A stretch of DNA of 64,000 nt from Dictyobacter formicarum (GCF_016587435.1 NZ_BNJJ01000011.1:248001-312000), one strand, 5' to 3'; positions 35,945 to 45,390 are shown, numbered from the stretch's first letter. The notes: generated by a model not told the origin, from the sequence alone. A program made the numbers and translations.

Positions 35945-36976
35945 CTACACAGCAAATTGGCCAATCAGGATACAATGTTGACTACCACGTGAGACACAAT
36001 CGGTATCCAGGTTCAAAGGTATGATATTGGGTGAAACAAACATATAATCGATACGGAAAAAAGTCCAGACCCGATTGAAATAGTTGATGCCCCACGATTG
36101 CCCATTGCCACTGCCTACCTGTAACTGAGTATCTTCAAGATCCGCAGATAGATCATGATAGGCCAGTTCGCGATCAGTCAAATTCATATCACCTAACAGC
36201 AGCAGCCGTTCTCCACGTGCCAGTAGGGGCTGCAAAAATTGGTGTAGCTCTTTCACCTGATTATCGCGCCGCTGAGGACAATATGTGCAACTATACACAG
36301 TATTTACGGCTGAAATTGGATGTGCATTGACAACCAGCATGGTGCGACCATGACCCAGATCCAGACGCACCCATAGGACGCGCGGAATATCCCAGACCGC
36401 ACGCGACCCGTCAGCGGCCTGAACAATACCATGGTCTACGATCGGATATTTACTTAGCACAGCCTCGCCCGGAGGAACATCCTTTGGTTTATACAGATGA
36501 TAAGGATATGCCTGCAAAATATCTGTTGCCAGATCAATTCCTGACCAATCAGCTTCCTGCAATGCGATTATATCCGGAGTCTTCTCGTCAATGATTTGTC
36601 TTAAATAACCGTCTCGCTTGTTTCTACCTCGATAGTTCCAGGTCAGTGCGGTTATTTTTTGCCCTGTGGCAGACTCCTGCGCGCTGCCTTTGCCCAAACG
36701 CGGCGGGAACCAGAGACACAATAACACAATGCCAGCAGCAAACACAACACGCAGCACCGAAGTAAAGCGCCAGAATAAAAAAGGGATAAGCATTGTCAGC
36801 GGCATAAACAGATAAGGAGCAAAAATAGCCACCAGCGCTAACAGGCCCATGCGTTGAGGCGCTAAAGTCTGCATAACCAGGGTTGTGTCAATTACCAATA
36901 GATAGCACAGGGTTCCAATAATCAATGCCTTGAAGCGTTGCTTCTTCCAAACATGAAAAAACCAGTTCCCGACCAT
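35945..36976 (-). CDS. endonuclease/exonuclease/phosphatase (EEP) family membrane protein
   Basis: 343 residues with about three N-terminal membrane helices (residues 15-105), then an extracytoplasmic EEP domain. Motifs: TWNYRGRN, ALQEADWSG (the metal-binding glutamate), VNAHPIS, LLLGDMNLTDREL (the catalytic D-x-N) and RIDYMFVS. The last motif is normally SDH and here reads GSQHC, with Gln in place of the aspartate that orients the catalytic histidine. EEP members with this topology act on phosphodiesters, either lipids or extracellular nucleic acid. Activity may be altered. Start ATG with AAGGAC upstream. Confidence 0.87.
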   Translation of the reverse strand: MVGNWFFHVWKKQRFKALIIGTLCYLLVIDTTLVMQTLAPQRMGLLALVAIFAPYLFMPLTMLIPFLFWRFTSVLRVVFAAGIVLLCLWFPPRLGKGSAQESATGQKITALTWNYRGRNKRDGYLRQIIDEKTPDIIALQEADWSGIDLATDILQAYPYHLYKPKDVPPGEAVLSKYPIVDHGIVQAADGSRAVWDIPRVLWVRLDLGHGRTMLVVNAHPISAVNTVYSCTYCPQRRDNQVKELHQFLQPLLARGERLLLLGDMNLTDRELAYHDLSADLEDTQLQVGSGNGQSWGINYFNRVWTFFRIDYMFVSPNIIPLNLDTDCVSRGSQHCILIGQFAV

Positions 36977-37337
36977 TTCTTCTTAGTCCTTTTATCAGCA
37001 GATGCATACTAATGCTACTATATGAGCCTTTACCAAAGCAGTCTTTTTATCCGTTTTATCAAATCATGCTTGCTGCGTGTCGAAACGCGTGCCTGCTATA
37101 CCGTAGTTGATTTACATAATCTAGTCAAGGTATATAGTCCCTTATTCAACACTATGGACAAGTTCTGGGTCTGGATCTGGAAGTTGTAGCATTATTTAGC
37201 TATCAGTGGAGTGTTCCCTATCTACAAAACGTCGGAGAATGGTCAAAAATGCTAACAGGATACAAAGTAGCATGGGAAAATTGTGGTAACCGCCGACTCA
37301 CTGAGCGTAGGCGAGCCAGGCGACAATACATAACACA
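36977..37337. other. intergenic region, 361 bp, with a possible gene remnant
   Basis: On the plus strand an open stretch without a start ends at TAA about 37340. It reads SLIQHYGQVLGLDLEVVALF and continues YLQNVGEWSKMLTGYKVAWE. It looks protein-like but is truncated and I cannot name the family. No RNA gene or terminator is clear. Confidence 0.25.
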
Positions 37338-39032
37338 TTAATCAGCGACCCCGGTCGTAATCTGAGGCGATGAGAATAATGGCAAATGAATATAAAAAGT
37401 TGAACCTTCGTGCAGACTACTCTCCACCCAGATGCGCCCACCATGGCGATTAATAATTTCTTTGGTCACATAAAGTCCGATGCCAAAGCCGCTCAATGAA
37501 GAGTTGCTGGCCACACGCGCCCGGTAAAAACGCTCAAAGATACGCAAGCACTCGTCGGGTGCAATCCCCATACCCTGATCTTTCACCCAGATCCAGGCCT
37601 CACGATGCTTCTCGCTGCGATCACCAGTGGGAGCAACGCGCAAGCCTACTTCGATCGTTCCGCCATCAGGGCTATATTTGATTGCGTTATTAATCAGGTT
37701 GCTGATCACTTGAATGATGCGTTCTTTATCGAACACGCCGGGAAGAGATTCTTGCTCTTGCAGTCCCTCTACAGTCAGATGGAGTTGATGACGATTGGTT
37801 GTCATAAGCTGGCTATCTACAACCTGGATCAAGAGGCGGTGAAGATCATACATTGCCAGATTGAGGTGCAATTGCTGCTGTTCGACCCTGGTAATGTCTA
37901 GCATCGCATCAATGAGGCGGGTCAGGTATTCACTTTGATCAACAATATGCATTAATGCCGATTGTGTTAACTCGTTCAGCGAGCTTGTTTCTAATGGCAT
38001 CTGAGCTAAGAGATCCGCGAAACCCTGGATAATTGTAATGGGTGTACGCAATTCGTGGCTGGCAATAGAGAGAAATTCATTTTTGTGCTGCTCAACGTTT
38101 TTTGTTTTTGTAATGTCTTGAAAAAGGATGATCGCTCCCGTCAGGATCTGCTGCTTATCGTGCTTGATCGAAATGGGAGCACACGAGATCAAAACTACGA
38201 TCTTCTGACCATTAGGAGTAACAATCGTAGCTTCTTTACTGCTTATAATTTCACCGCTCAATGCCTGAATCAGAAAAAAATTCCAGGGGGGTAGCGTGCC
38301 CTGATCCATGTTCTGCGCATCTGGAATATGCTGGCGCGTAAATTGATGCACGGGCAAGCCAATCAATTGAACGAGAGGAATTTGCAATAAACTGGCGGCA
38401 GTTTCATTCGCATAGCGGATAGAGCCGGTTACAGAATCAGCAATCAAGGCACCCTCGGGTAGCTGATCCAGAATAGTATATAAGCTCGTCTGCTCGCTCT
38501 GGACGGTCAAACTCAGTCGGGCCTGGGCGAGTGCCGCAGCAATATATGTGCCAACCGCCAATAACGTAGATACCCTGATAGTTTCTTGCGACAGCGTTGT
38601 GTCAAAAGCTGCCGTTAACATGCCCTCATAACAATTTCCAAACCACAGGGGGATAAAGATGATGCTTTGTATCTGCTCATGTGCCCAGCACTGCCACTTC
38701 TCCCTATGTTCTTCTATACACATCTCAGCCTGCACATCGGCTATAACCAATGGCTGATGCTGATGATGCTGCCACTCAAAAAATGGAAAAACTTGTCCTG
38801 ATAAGATGCGTAAACGCTGCGCCAACACATCATCGTCGCAGATGGAATGAATACCCAATAAACGATAACTTTGCCAGGTATCATCGACAACATGGAAGCA
38901 TGTAAGGCTCGTATGCAAATGGGTATGAATAATATCCAGTGTCTTGCCAATAATAGCAGGAATGTCAGAAGATTCACGTACACTCTGCGCCACGCTATCA
39001 ATGATCTGCTGACTTATTTGCGCATGATTCAT
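37338..39032 (-). CDS. GAF-PAS sensor histidine kinase
   Basis: 564 residues from ATG 39032 (GAGG 7 nt upstream). Order: a GAF-like domain (about 15-165; CFHVVDDTWQSYRLLG, IQSIIFIPLWFG), a PAS domain (about 190-300; LPEGALIADSVTGSIRYANE, GAIILFQDITK), HisKA with H-box FLSIASHELRTPITII, and HATPase_c with an N-box (NLINNAIKYSPDGG), a G1 box (DQGMGIAPDE) and a G2 box (GFGIGLYVTKEII). No membrane segment is visible, so it senses cytoplasmic or diffusible signals. No response regulator is adjacent; it is an orphan kinase. Confidence 0.94.
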   Translation of the reverse strand: MNHAQISQQIIDSVAQSVRESSDIPAIIGKTLDIIHTHLHTSLTCFHVVDDTWQSYRLLGIHSICDDDVLAQRLRILSGQVFPFFEWQHHQHQPLVIADVQAEMCIEEHREKWQCWAHEQIQSIIFIPLWFGNCYEGMLTAAFDTTLSQETIRVSTLLAVGTYIAAALAQARLSLTVQSEQTSLYTILDQLPEGALIADSVTGSIRYANETAASLLQIPLVQLIGLPVHQFTRQHIPDAQNMDQGTLPPWNFFLIQALSGEIISSKEATIVTPNGQKIVVLISCAPISIKHDKQQILTGAIILFQDITKTKNVEQHKNEFLSIASHELRTPITIIQGFADLLAQMPLETSSLNELTQSALMHIVDQSEYLTRLIDAMLDITRVEQQQLHLNLAMYDLHRLLIQVVDSQLMTTNRHQLHLTVEGLQEQESLPGVFDKERIIQVISNLINNAIKYSPDGGTIEVGLRVAPTGDRSEKHREAWIWVKDQGMGIAPDECLRIFERFYRARVASNSSLSGFGIGLYVTKEIINRHGGRIWVESSLHEGSTFYIHLPLFSSPQITTGVAD

Positions 39033-39345
39033 TACAAGCCTCACTTTAGGAATATACATTTGGACGCTTATCTTAGTAAGCACATGATCTATCGCTGCTG
39101 GTTACACACGCAATGATTGTTCAGTTTATTTCTGCCTTTGTTAAACTTACAGACAATGAAATACTATACGTTCCTTTAACAAACGTGTCAAGAAAAGTGT
39201 GTCCTTGCATAAAAGGTAACATAATTTTATACTAGCAAGTACTATTATTAACCAGATGCAAAACCATAATAACGCCTATTACTGCAGGATACGCTACGGT
39301 CCATACCTGCAAATTCTAATTATATATAGTAAAGGGGGAAATACG
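39033..39345. other. divergent promoter region, 313 bp
   Basis: AT-rich space between the histidine kinase (leftwards) and the methyltransferase (rightwards). It must contain both promoters, but I cannot place -10/-35 pairs with confidence. No gene seen. Confidence 0.4.
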
Positions 39346-40218
39346 ATGGCGGATTTACAGACCAATACCTCACAGGGAGAGGCTTATTTTACTGATCCAG
39401 AGAGCGCTTCAGAAATGGCCAGGCTCACAAAGCAGGCTCGCCTGTTGACCAGAGCAATGGGAGGACCGTTAGATGAGACTATCAAACAAGCCAGGATTAT
39501 TGATGTGCTGGATGTTGCTTGCGGACCAGGTGAGTGGGCACTGGAAATGGCTTCGCTTTATCCCGATAAACAAATAACAGGCATAGATATCAGCCAGTTA
39601 ATGATTGAATATGCCCGCTTCCAGGCATCTCAGCGCTCCCTATTCAATACCCATTTTCATACCATGAACATCCTCCAGCCTCTTGATTTCCAGGCCGATA
39701 GCTTTGACTTTATTAATATCCGCTTGATCGCATCTTTCATGTTTCGATCCAGCGACAATTGGCCCCGGCTATTGAGGGAATGCGTCCGGGTAACACGACC
39801 GGGTGGCATTATGCGCCTGACAGATTGTGAGTGGTTTATCAGTAACAGTCCAAGGACCGAAAAATTATTTGGTTTGTGTACGCGAGCCATCCATCTCAAT
39901 GGCAATACGTTTTCGCAGGATGGACGTCAACTGGCTGTAACTCCCATGCTCAAACGCTTCTTACGCAATGCCGGTTGCCACAATATTCAACACAAAGCTT
40001 TTGCGGTTGACTGCTCTTCTGGCGCGGAGTCACACCCAGGTTTCTATGAAGATATGGTGGTCTTTCTCAAACTACTACAACCGCTGGTAATTAGCACGGG
40101 AATAGCCAGCAAAGATGAAGTAGAGTCGCTCTATACCCAGGCATTAGAAGAAATGAATGCCGAGGACTTTAATTGTCTGTGGTACTATCTGACCACGTGG
40201 GGAGAAAACACAGAGTAG
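39346..40218 (+). CDS. class I SAM-dependent methyltransferase
   Basis: 290 residues from ATG 39346, preceded by AAAGGGGGAA; the upstream in-frame ATG at 39256 lacks a site. Motif I VLDVACGPGEWALEMA (about residues 52-67), the acidic ITGIDISQLMIEYAR, motif II region FDFINIRLIASFM and post-motif TRPGGIMRLTDCEW. The overall pattern resembles small-molecule or lipid methyltransferases (UbiE-like group). It is the first gene of a run with a radical SAM enzyme and two more methyltransferases, which suggests but does not prove a shared pathway. Confidence 0.88.
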   Translation: MADLQTNTSQGEAYFTDPESASEMARLTKQARLLTRAMGGPLDETIKQARIIDVLDVACGPGEWALEMASLYPDKQITGIDISQLMIEYARFQASQRSLFNTHFHTMNILQPLDFQADSFDFINIRLIASFMFRSSDNWPRLLRECVRVTRPGGIMRLTDCEWFISNSPRTEKLFGLCTRAIHLNGNTFSQDGRQLAVTPMLKRFLRNAGCHNIQHKAFAVDCSSGAESHPGFYEDMVVFLKLLQPLVISTGIASKDEVESLYTQALEEMNAEDFNCLWYYLTTWGENTE

Positions 40219-40349
40219 ACATCCAGGCGGAGCCCCTTATAGCAATTCATACTTAGAACCGTGTACTATCAACATATAAAAATACTGGTAGACAATGTTG
40301 ACTCAAGCACACGTTCACACAGTTGAGGGTAAAAGCGAAGGAGATTTCT

Positions 40350-41915
40350 ATGGATCATCAGGATAATTTATCGACCCGGACCGTTACATCTCCAGAGATA
40401 GTGATAGGCACAGCAACAAACCCACAAGAGCCACATTTGCGCCGCAAAAAAGATGTGGATTATGTTTTCCTTGAACTGACCCGCAGTATCTGCCCCGACT
40501 GTCGCAGAGTGATTGATGCGCACATACTTGTGCGCGACAATAAAGTATATATGCGTAAGTGTTGCCCCGAACATGGCGTATTTGAAGGTCTGGTATATGG
40601 CGATGCGCAGGCCTATGTCTCTGCTACCCGCTTCAACAAACCAGGCACCATCCCCCTGGCTTACACCACAGAGGTACAGCATGGCTGTCCACACGACTGC
40701 GGGCTGTGTCCAGACCATCAACAACACGCCTGTCTGGGAATTATTGAAGTCAACAGTGCCTGCAACATGGATTGTCCATTGTGTTTTGCCAATGCCGGGG
40801 CTGGCTTTAATCTGACACTGGAGGAGGTCGAAAACATACTGGATCACCTGGTAGAAACAGAGGGCAATCCCGAAGTCGTCCAATTCTCCGGTGGAGAACC
40901 AACTATCCATCCACAAATTATTGAGATGATCAAGGCAGCAAAACAGCGGAATATTCGCCATGTCATGCTTAATACGAATGGAAAGCGCATTGCTGACGAC
41001 GATGAATTCTTACGCCAACTGGCCGACCTGCGCCCATCAATCTACTTTCAGTTTGATGGTTTTGAGGCTGAGACCTATCGTATCTTGCGCGATGAGCCCG
41101 GTATCTTGCCACAAAAACTGCGGGCACTCGATCGGCTGGCAGAGATTGGCGCGCACGTTGTACTGGTTCCAGCGGTGGATCGCTTTGTCAATTTACACGA
41201 GGTGGGAGCCATCGTCAATTTTGGCCTGCAACATCCGGCGGTGCGCGGCATCAATTTCCAGCCCGCCTTCCAATCTGGTCGCCATGGCGAAAGCGATCCG
41301 CTGCAGCGCCTGACCATTCCTGATATTCTGCAGGCATTAGAAGAACAGACCAGTCAGAACCTACTGGTATCGGACTTCGTACCGGTGCCGTGTTGCTTCC
41401 CTACCTGTAATTCAGTAACGTATGTGCTCAAAGATGGTGATACCATCCTGCCTCTAACACGCGTACTTAATGTCGAGGATTATCTGGATTACATCACAAA
41501 CCGCGCCGTAGCCGATCCTTCAGAGGATATTAAGGCTGCACTGGAAGGCTTGTGGTCTTCTTCAGCGGTGCCAGGTTCAGACAAGGCGGCGCAGCAACTC
41601 GCCCTCTCCTGCGCCGCCTGCGGACTGCCAGACAATGGATTAGATCTAAAGGCGTTTGCTAACAACATCTTTATGGTCATGCTGCAAGACTTCATGGATC
41701 CCTGGACATTTAATCAGAAGAATTTGATGAAATGTTGCAAGGAGATCTTGCTGCCGGATGGCAAACAGATTCCGTTCTGTGCCTATAACAACGTGGGCTA
41801 TCGAGAGCAGGCACGCGTCCAGTTGCAGGCACGTGAGCGTGAGCGCAACCAGGCCAGGCGTGCTGGTATACCCTATACTCCAGAACCATTGACTTTCTCT
41901 TTTGAGCAGAAATAA
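40350..41915 (+). CDS. multi-cluster radical SAM enzyme, Tes/TrsS-like
   Basis: 521 residues from ATG 40350, with AAGGAG 6 nt upstream. The radical SAM motif is CNMDCPLC (C138, C142, C145). It is flanked by other cysteine sites: N-terminal ICPDC and KCCPEHG (rubredoxin-like), HGCPHDCGLCPDH just before the motif, and C-terminal VPCCFPTCNS, SCAACGLP and KCCKEILLP with FCAYN. This array of metal sites matches archaeal tetraether-lipid synthase (Tes) and the bacterial TrsS-type proteins; my recollection of these families is the basis. Such enzymes use two or three clusters, and Tes joins two lipid tails C-C. A methyltransferase follows 23 bp downstream. The actual substrate here is unknown. Confidence 0.85.
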   Translation: MDHQDNLSTRTVTSPEIVIGTATNPQEPHLRRKKDVDYVFLELTRSICPDCRRVIDAHILVRDNKVYMRKCCPEHGVFEGLVYGDAQAYVSATRFNKPGTIPLAYTTEVQHGCPHDCGLCPDHQQHACLGIIEVNSACNMDCPLCFANAGAGFNLTLEEVENILDHLVETEGNPEVVQFSGGEPTIHPQIIEMIKAAKQRNIRHVMLNTNGKRIADDDEFLRQLADLRPSIYFQFDGFEAETYRILRDEPGILPQKLRALDRLAEIGAHVVLVPAVDRFVNLHEVGAIVNFGLQHPAVRGINFQPAFQSGRHGESDPLQRLTIPDILQALEEQTSQNLLVSDFVPVPCCFPTCNSVTYVLKDGDTILPLTRVLNVEDYLDYITNRAVADPSEDIKAALEGLWSSSAVPGSDKAAQQLALSCAACGLPDNGLDLKAFANNIFMVMLQDFMDPWTFNQKNLMKCCKEILLPDGKQIPFCAYNNVGYREQARVQLQARERERNQARRAGIPYTPEPLTFSFEQK

Positions 41916-41938
41916 TAGGGTACTCGCGAGGTTTGCCG

Positions 41939-42748
41939 ATGGATACAGAGCACAGACTTGATGCGACGGAGATCAAAGCGTGCTGCGCGCTGACCTATCA
42001 AAGCGATGCGGCTCGACTGCTACTGGGCGATTCATTTCATCCAGGCGGTATCCGACTAACCGAACATCTGGGCGCACTACTACACCTTGAACCAGGACAA
42101 CGTGTGCTGGATGTAGCATCCGGACAGGGCAGGAGCGCTATCGCGCTGGCCCAGCGTTACAGCTGCCAGGTACTGGGCATCGAGTACGGTGCTGAAGCAG
42201 TCCAGCAAGCAACACAAGCGGCAGTCGAAGCGAATATCGCCCATCTCGTCACTTTTCAACAGGGAGATGCCGAACACCTGCCCGTTCCAGACAACCATTT
42301 TGATGCAGTCATCTGCGAGTGCGCCTTCTGCACTTTTCCAGATAAAACGACGGCGGCAGCAGAGTTTCAGCGAGTTCTCAAACCCGCTGGCCAGCTAGGC
42401 CTGAGCGATCTAACACGCACAGATGAGATACCAGAAGATTTACAAGGCTTGCTCGCCTGGATCGCCTGCATAGCGGATGCTCAACCGGTAGATGCATATG
42501 TCCGCTATCTGACAGAGGCAGGATTGACCATCACCATGCTTGAAAATCATGATGCAGCACTACAGGAAATGGTCCAACAGATTCAGGGGAAACTGCTAGG
42601 AGCAGAGTTGCTGCAGCGCCTGCAAAAAATTAAGCTACCAGCTTCTTTTGACCTGGAACAGGCCAAAAAGCTGGCCCGCGCGGCAAAAGCAGCCATCCAG
42701 GCAAATACATTTGGTTACATTGCGCTACTGGCAAGCAAAGTAAATTAA
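41939..42748 (+). CDS. SAM-dependent methyltransferase paired with the radical SAM enzyme
   Basis: 269 residues from ATG 41939 (GAGG 7 nt upstream), only 23 bp after the radical SAM gene, so co-translation is likely. It opens with IKACCALTYQSDAARLLLGD and a motif SFHPGGIRLT, followed by SAM motif I VLDVASGQGRSAIALA, VLGIEYGAEAVQQA, CECAFCTFPDKTTAA and LSDLTRTDEIPEDLQGLLAW. The paired cysteines near the N-terminus and the CECAFCTFPDK segment are features of a methyltransferase family often found next to TrsS-type radical SAM proteins (from memory; DVU_1556/TrsM-like). It probably acts on the product or substrate of the radical SAM enzyme. Confidence 0.85.
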   Translation: MDTEHRLDATEIKACCALTYQSDAARLLLGDSFHPGGIRLTEHLGALLHLEPGQRVLDVASGQGRSAIALAQRYSCQVLGIEYGAEAVQQATQAAVEANIAHLVTFQQGDAEHLPVPDNHFDAVICECAFCTFPDKTTAAAEFQRVLKPAGQLGLSDLTRTDEIPEDLQGLLAWIACIADAQPVDAYVRYLTEAGLTITMLENHDAALQEMVQQIQGKLLGAELLQRLQKIKLPASFDLEQAKKLARAAKAAIQANTFGYIALLASKVN

Positions 42749-42753
42749 AAATT

Positions 42754-42804
42754 GCGGCTCGACTCTTTGTTTATATAACCATAGATAGCAAAGAGTCGGG
42801 CTGC
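42754..42804. terminator. bidirectional terminator between the methyltransferase and the phosphatidyltransferase
   Basis: GCGGCTCGACTCTTTG (42754-42769) pairs with 42789-42804 over 16 positions including two G-T wobbles, loop 19 nt. Leftwards it is followed by AATTTTTAATT, giving a U-tract for the convergent minus-strand gene. Confidence 0.75.
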
Positions 42805-42879
42805 GCTATGCCATTTCAGGCCCATCATTCAAGAGTCCACCTGGCTAAAAGACTTCCGTATTTCCGCCAAGCACACTCA

Positions 42880-43776
42880 TTATGAAGCTGGGCTAGTTTG
42901 CGACTGTATATTCACTATAAATTGAGCTATGGGTGCAGCTATCAGTAAACAGAGCGTGCTACAGAGCAATGGGATAGCCAGAAAATGAATATGGATGATC
43001 AGAGAAACTGGCATAAGCAAGAATAGAAAGTAGAGGCACTGCATAAATCCGGCAGCTTTACCCCACCATGTTGAACCAAAACGTACTGGACGGGCCAGCG
43101 CCAGGTAGCTCAAGAGTGCGGCCAGCAGGGGCAATAAGAAGCGTAAGAGCATTAGCGCTCCCACCCAGAGTGGCAGTGTACCACTGCAGAGCAAGATCAG
43201 AGTGAGTGCTAAATAGAGACAGAAATCTGCTTCAGCATCGGCAATCTGACCCAGTTTGCTCTGTGTCCGCAGATGGCGAGCAGTATATCCATCCAGAACA
43301 TCTGTCACGATGCCACACGAGAAGATCACCAGTGCCAGGGTCGGTGATATGGTTAATCCGCCTGCGAGCCGAGCCAGCAAATATGAGGCACCCAATCCCC
43401 GCAGCCAGGTAAGCGTATTAGCAATTCCTACATGTGGCAGTAGCTGACCATTATAGACAGAGCGGTTCAGACCAAGATGCCAGAACAGATCGCATTGTTG
43501 CCAGGCGACACAGAAAAGAAAGGGCAGCCACAGGTGTATAGTGTCGACTATGCCCAACCATAGAGTATTTATCAACAAAATTACCAGGGTCATCACACCG
43601 ATGAGACACGTTACCCTCAGCCAGGAGCGCCTCAATGATGGATGCTCACGAGCCGTCTGGCAGGACATCAACCAGGAATGTTGAAAGAAAAGTCCCCAGG
43701 CACGCAGACTGAAGCGACCATTGCGCAGCGTCGTTAACAGTTCAACCACAAATGTCTGTTCGGCACTTTTTTGCAT
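42880..43776 (-). CDS. CDP-alcohol phosphatidyltransferase family protein
   Basis: 298 residues with about six to seven membrane segments. The full family signature D-x2-D-G-x2-A-R-x8-G-x3-D-x3-D is present (D159 to D184: begins DVLDGYTAR, ends GQIADAEAD). Enzymes of this family exchange CMP from a CDP-activated lipid or alcohol for a second alcohol such as glycerol phosphate, serine or inositol. The N-terminal ~60 residues, before the first membrane helix, are basic and unusual for PgsA-type members. Convergent to the radical SAM-methyltransferase pair. A link to lipid modification is inferred from position. Start ATG after GGGGAGA. Confidence 0.88.
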   Translation of the reverse strand: MQKSAEQTFVVELLTTLRNGRFSLRAWGLFFQHSWLMSCQTAREHPSLRRSWLRVTCLIGVMTLVILLINTLWLGIVDTIHLWLPFLFCVAWQQCDLFWHLGLNRSVYNGQLLPHVGIANTLTWLRGLGASYLLARLAGGLTISPTLALVIFSCGIVTDVLDGYTARHLRTQSKLGQIADAEADFCLYLALTLILLCSGTLPLWVGALMLLRFLLPLLAALLSYLALARPVRFGSTWWGKAAGFMQCLYFLFLLMPVSLIIHIHFLAIPLLCSTLCLLIAAPIAQFIVNIQSQTSPAS

Positions 43777-43965
43777 AGAACGTATCTCCCCTGGTAATAT
43801 CTTATTTGAGGGTCATGCATCTCAATGAGTAGTGCCCGGCAATATTGTCGCACAATATGCCTGAAGGTGCTACTACAACATGGACATTTATATTCAAGTA
43901 TCTGTATAGAGTGTAAAAATATTTGAGCCCAAACGTGCTGTAATACCAGATAGAAAAAAGGGAAA

Positions 43966-44538
43966 ATGGCATTGGAAACGCGAAAAAACGCTAGCGCAAA
44001 TGCACCCGATAATAAAATAGCTGCTCCTCAGGGCATTGGCATGGCCGTCGCCTTTGACTGGGGATTGGCCGTGCAAATCCTGTTTACGCCTATTTTCTTG
44101 CTCTTGTTCCGCCCCTCGAACATGCTAAAGATTCCCGGAATCGATCCAACCATCACTGGTGCATTGTTTTTTATCCTTGCGCTGATTGTTGCCTGTATAC
44201 CCGCGCTTTTTGGTGAGATGATACGCAGTGGACGTGATTGGGCACGACGAATACAGATCAGTGCCAATATCTTCCTCTCGCTAGGCGGCCTGGTTTCGCT
44301 TGTCAACTTATATCAGAGCATCAAAATTGGCAACTGCTGGCCATTTGTAACGGAGATCATCCTACTTATCTTCTCACCCTTAATTGCCTGGCGTTTGAGT
44401 CGTCCGGTAACGGCACAATGGTTTAAAGCAGTAACGCCAGTCGAGGCACGCAAACGGCACACGGGCATCTGGATATTTTTCATTATCCTGTGGGCTTTAG
44501 CTGGTGGCATCTTACAAACCATTGCAGCCATAAAATAG
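43966..44538 (+). CDS. hypothetical membrane protein, 190 residues
   Basis: Four membrane segments (about 30-50, 62-82, 97-135 as one or two, 165-185) separated by short loops; the ends are basic. No family recognised. Start ATG at 43966 after AAAAAAGGG. It lies between the phosphatidyltransferase (divergent) and a methyltransferase (80 bp downstream, same strand), which would allow a role in the same locus, but nothing in the sequence shows this. Confidence 0.7.
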   Translation: MALETRKNASANAPDNKIAAPQGIGMAVAFDWGLAVQILFTPIFLLLFRPSNMLKIPGIDPTITGALFFILALIVACIPALFGEMIRSGRDWARRIQISANIFLSLGGLVSLVNLYQSIKIGNCWPFVTEIILLIFSPLIAWRLSRPVTAQWFKAVTPVEARKRHTGIWIFFIILWALAGGILQTIAAIK

Positions 44539-44617
44539 GCTGATCAGGAATAACAAGTAGAGGGAAAAAGTATGGCCAGACCATTCTCATTGACTCATTT
44601 GAAAGTCAGCTGACCAG

Positions 44618-45289
44618 ATGAGTACATACTACAAAGGGAAACGGGCCGCAACCTATAACCGAATCTGGAAGACGTTTTCAGAGAAGACGCTGGCCACCAC
44701 TGTTGACTATATCAAAGTCTCAAGGCTATACGAAGCACCAAAAGCGCAGGGAAAACATCCGCGCATCCTGGATGTCGCCTGCGGCACAGGGCTCCTCTTA
44801 CAGAAACTTGCCCAACTGAGCCCACAGGCCGAATTATATGGCATAGATCAAAGCTCGGACATGCTGGCTCAGGCACAGAAAATCCTGGCAAACGAGCCAC
44901 ACATTCACCTGACACAAGGATCTCTAAAAAGCGACAAAATGACGGCATTGCCTTATCAGCCAGCTTCTTTTGATCTGATCACCTGCACAAACGCCTTTCA
45001 TTATCTGGACAACCCACGAGCAGTGCTACAAAGCCTGGCCACTTTACTCTCCCCTCATGGACAGCTGGTACTAGAAGATTATGCTCGCCGCCCGTTTCCT
45101 TTCCCATGGAAACCCTTCGAGTGGCTGATCAAGGGCGTGGACCCACAACACAACAAAGCGTATACTCGCACTGAAGCACAGCAGATCTGTGAGGCTGCTG
45201 GACTACAGATACTGGCCGCCAACGATTTCTCAGCTGGCCCCCTCTGGCAATGCTGGATCATACGTGCAGAGGTAAGAAAAAGCAATTAG
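44618..45289 (+). CDS. class I SAM-dependent methyltransferase (UbiE/PmtA-like)
   Basis: 223 residues. It begins MSTYYKGKRAATYNRIWKTF; motif I is ILDVACGTGLLLQKLA, then LYGIDQSSDMLAQAQ, SFDLITCTNAFHYLDNPRAV and LSPHGQLVLEDYARRPF. The last phrases, with a short hydrophobic C-terminus (LWQCWIIRAE), are like the UbiE/phosphatidylethanolamine methyltransferase group. The substrate could be a quinone, a lipid or another small molecule. No clear ribosome-binding site precedes the ATG; expression may depend on the upstream membrane-protein gene. Confidence 0.87.
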   Translation: MSTYYKGKRAATYNRIWKTFSEKTLATTVDYIKVSRLYEAPKAQGKHPRILDVACGTGLLLQKLAQLSPQAELYGIDQSSDMLAQAQKILANEPHIHLTQGSLKSDKMTALPYQPASFDLITCTNAFHYLDNPRAVLQSLATLLSPHGQLVLEDYARRPFPFPWKPFEWLIKGVDPQHNKAYTRTEAQQICEAAGLQILAANDFSAGPLWQCWIIRAEVRKSN

Positions 45290-45390
45290 ACTTCCTTGCG
45301 GGATATTGGCACTGAAGCAAAGAAATACAATGTTGCCTGACGAAAAACGGGGAGCCGATCTCAATGATCAAAAAATTTTGTACGTCAAAT

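Noticed and set aside
40368..40961. A 197-codon open frame on the minus strand inside the radical SAM gene
   Set aside because: Shadow frame; the plus-strand protein has all the motifs and a ribosome-binding site.
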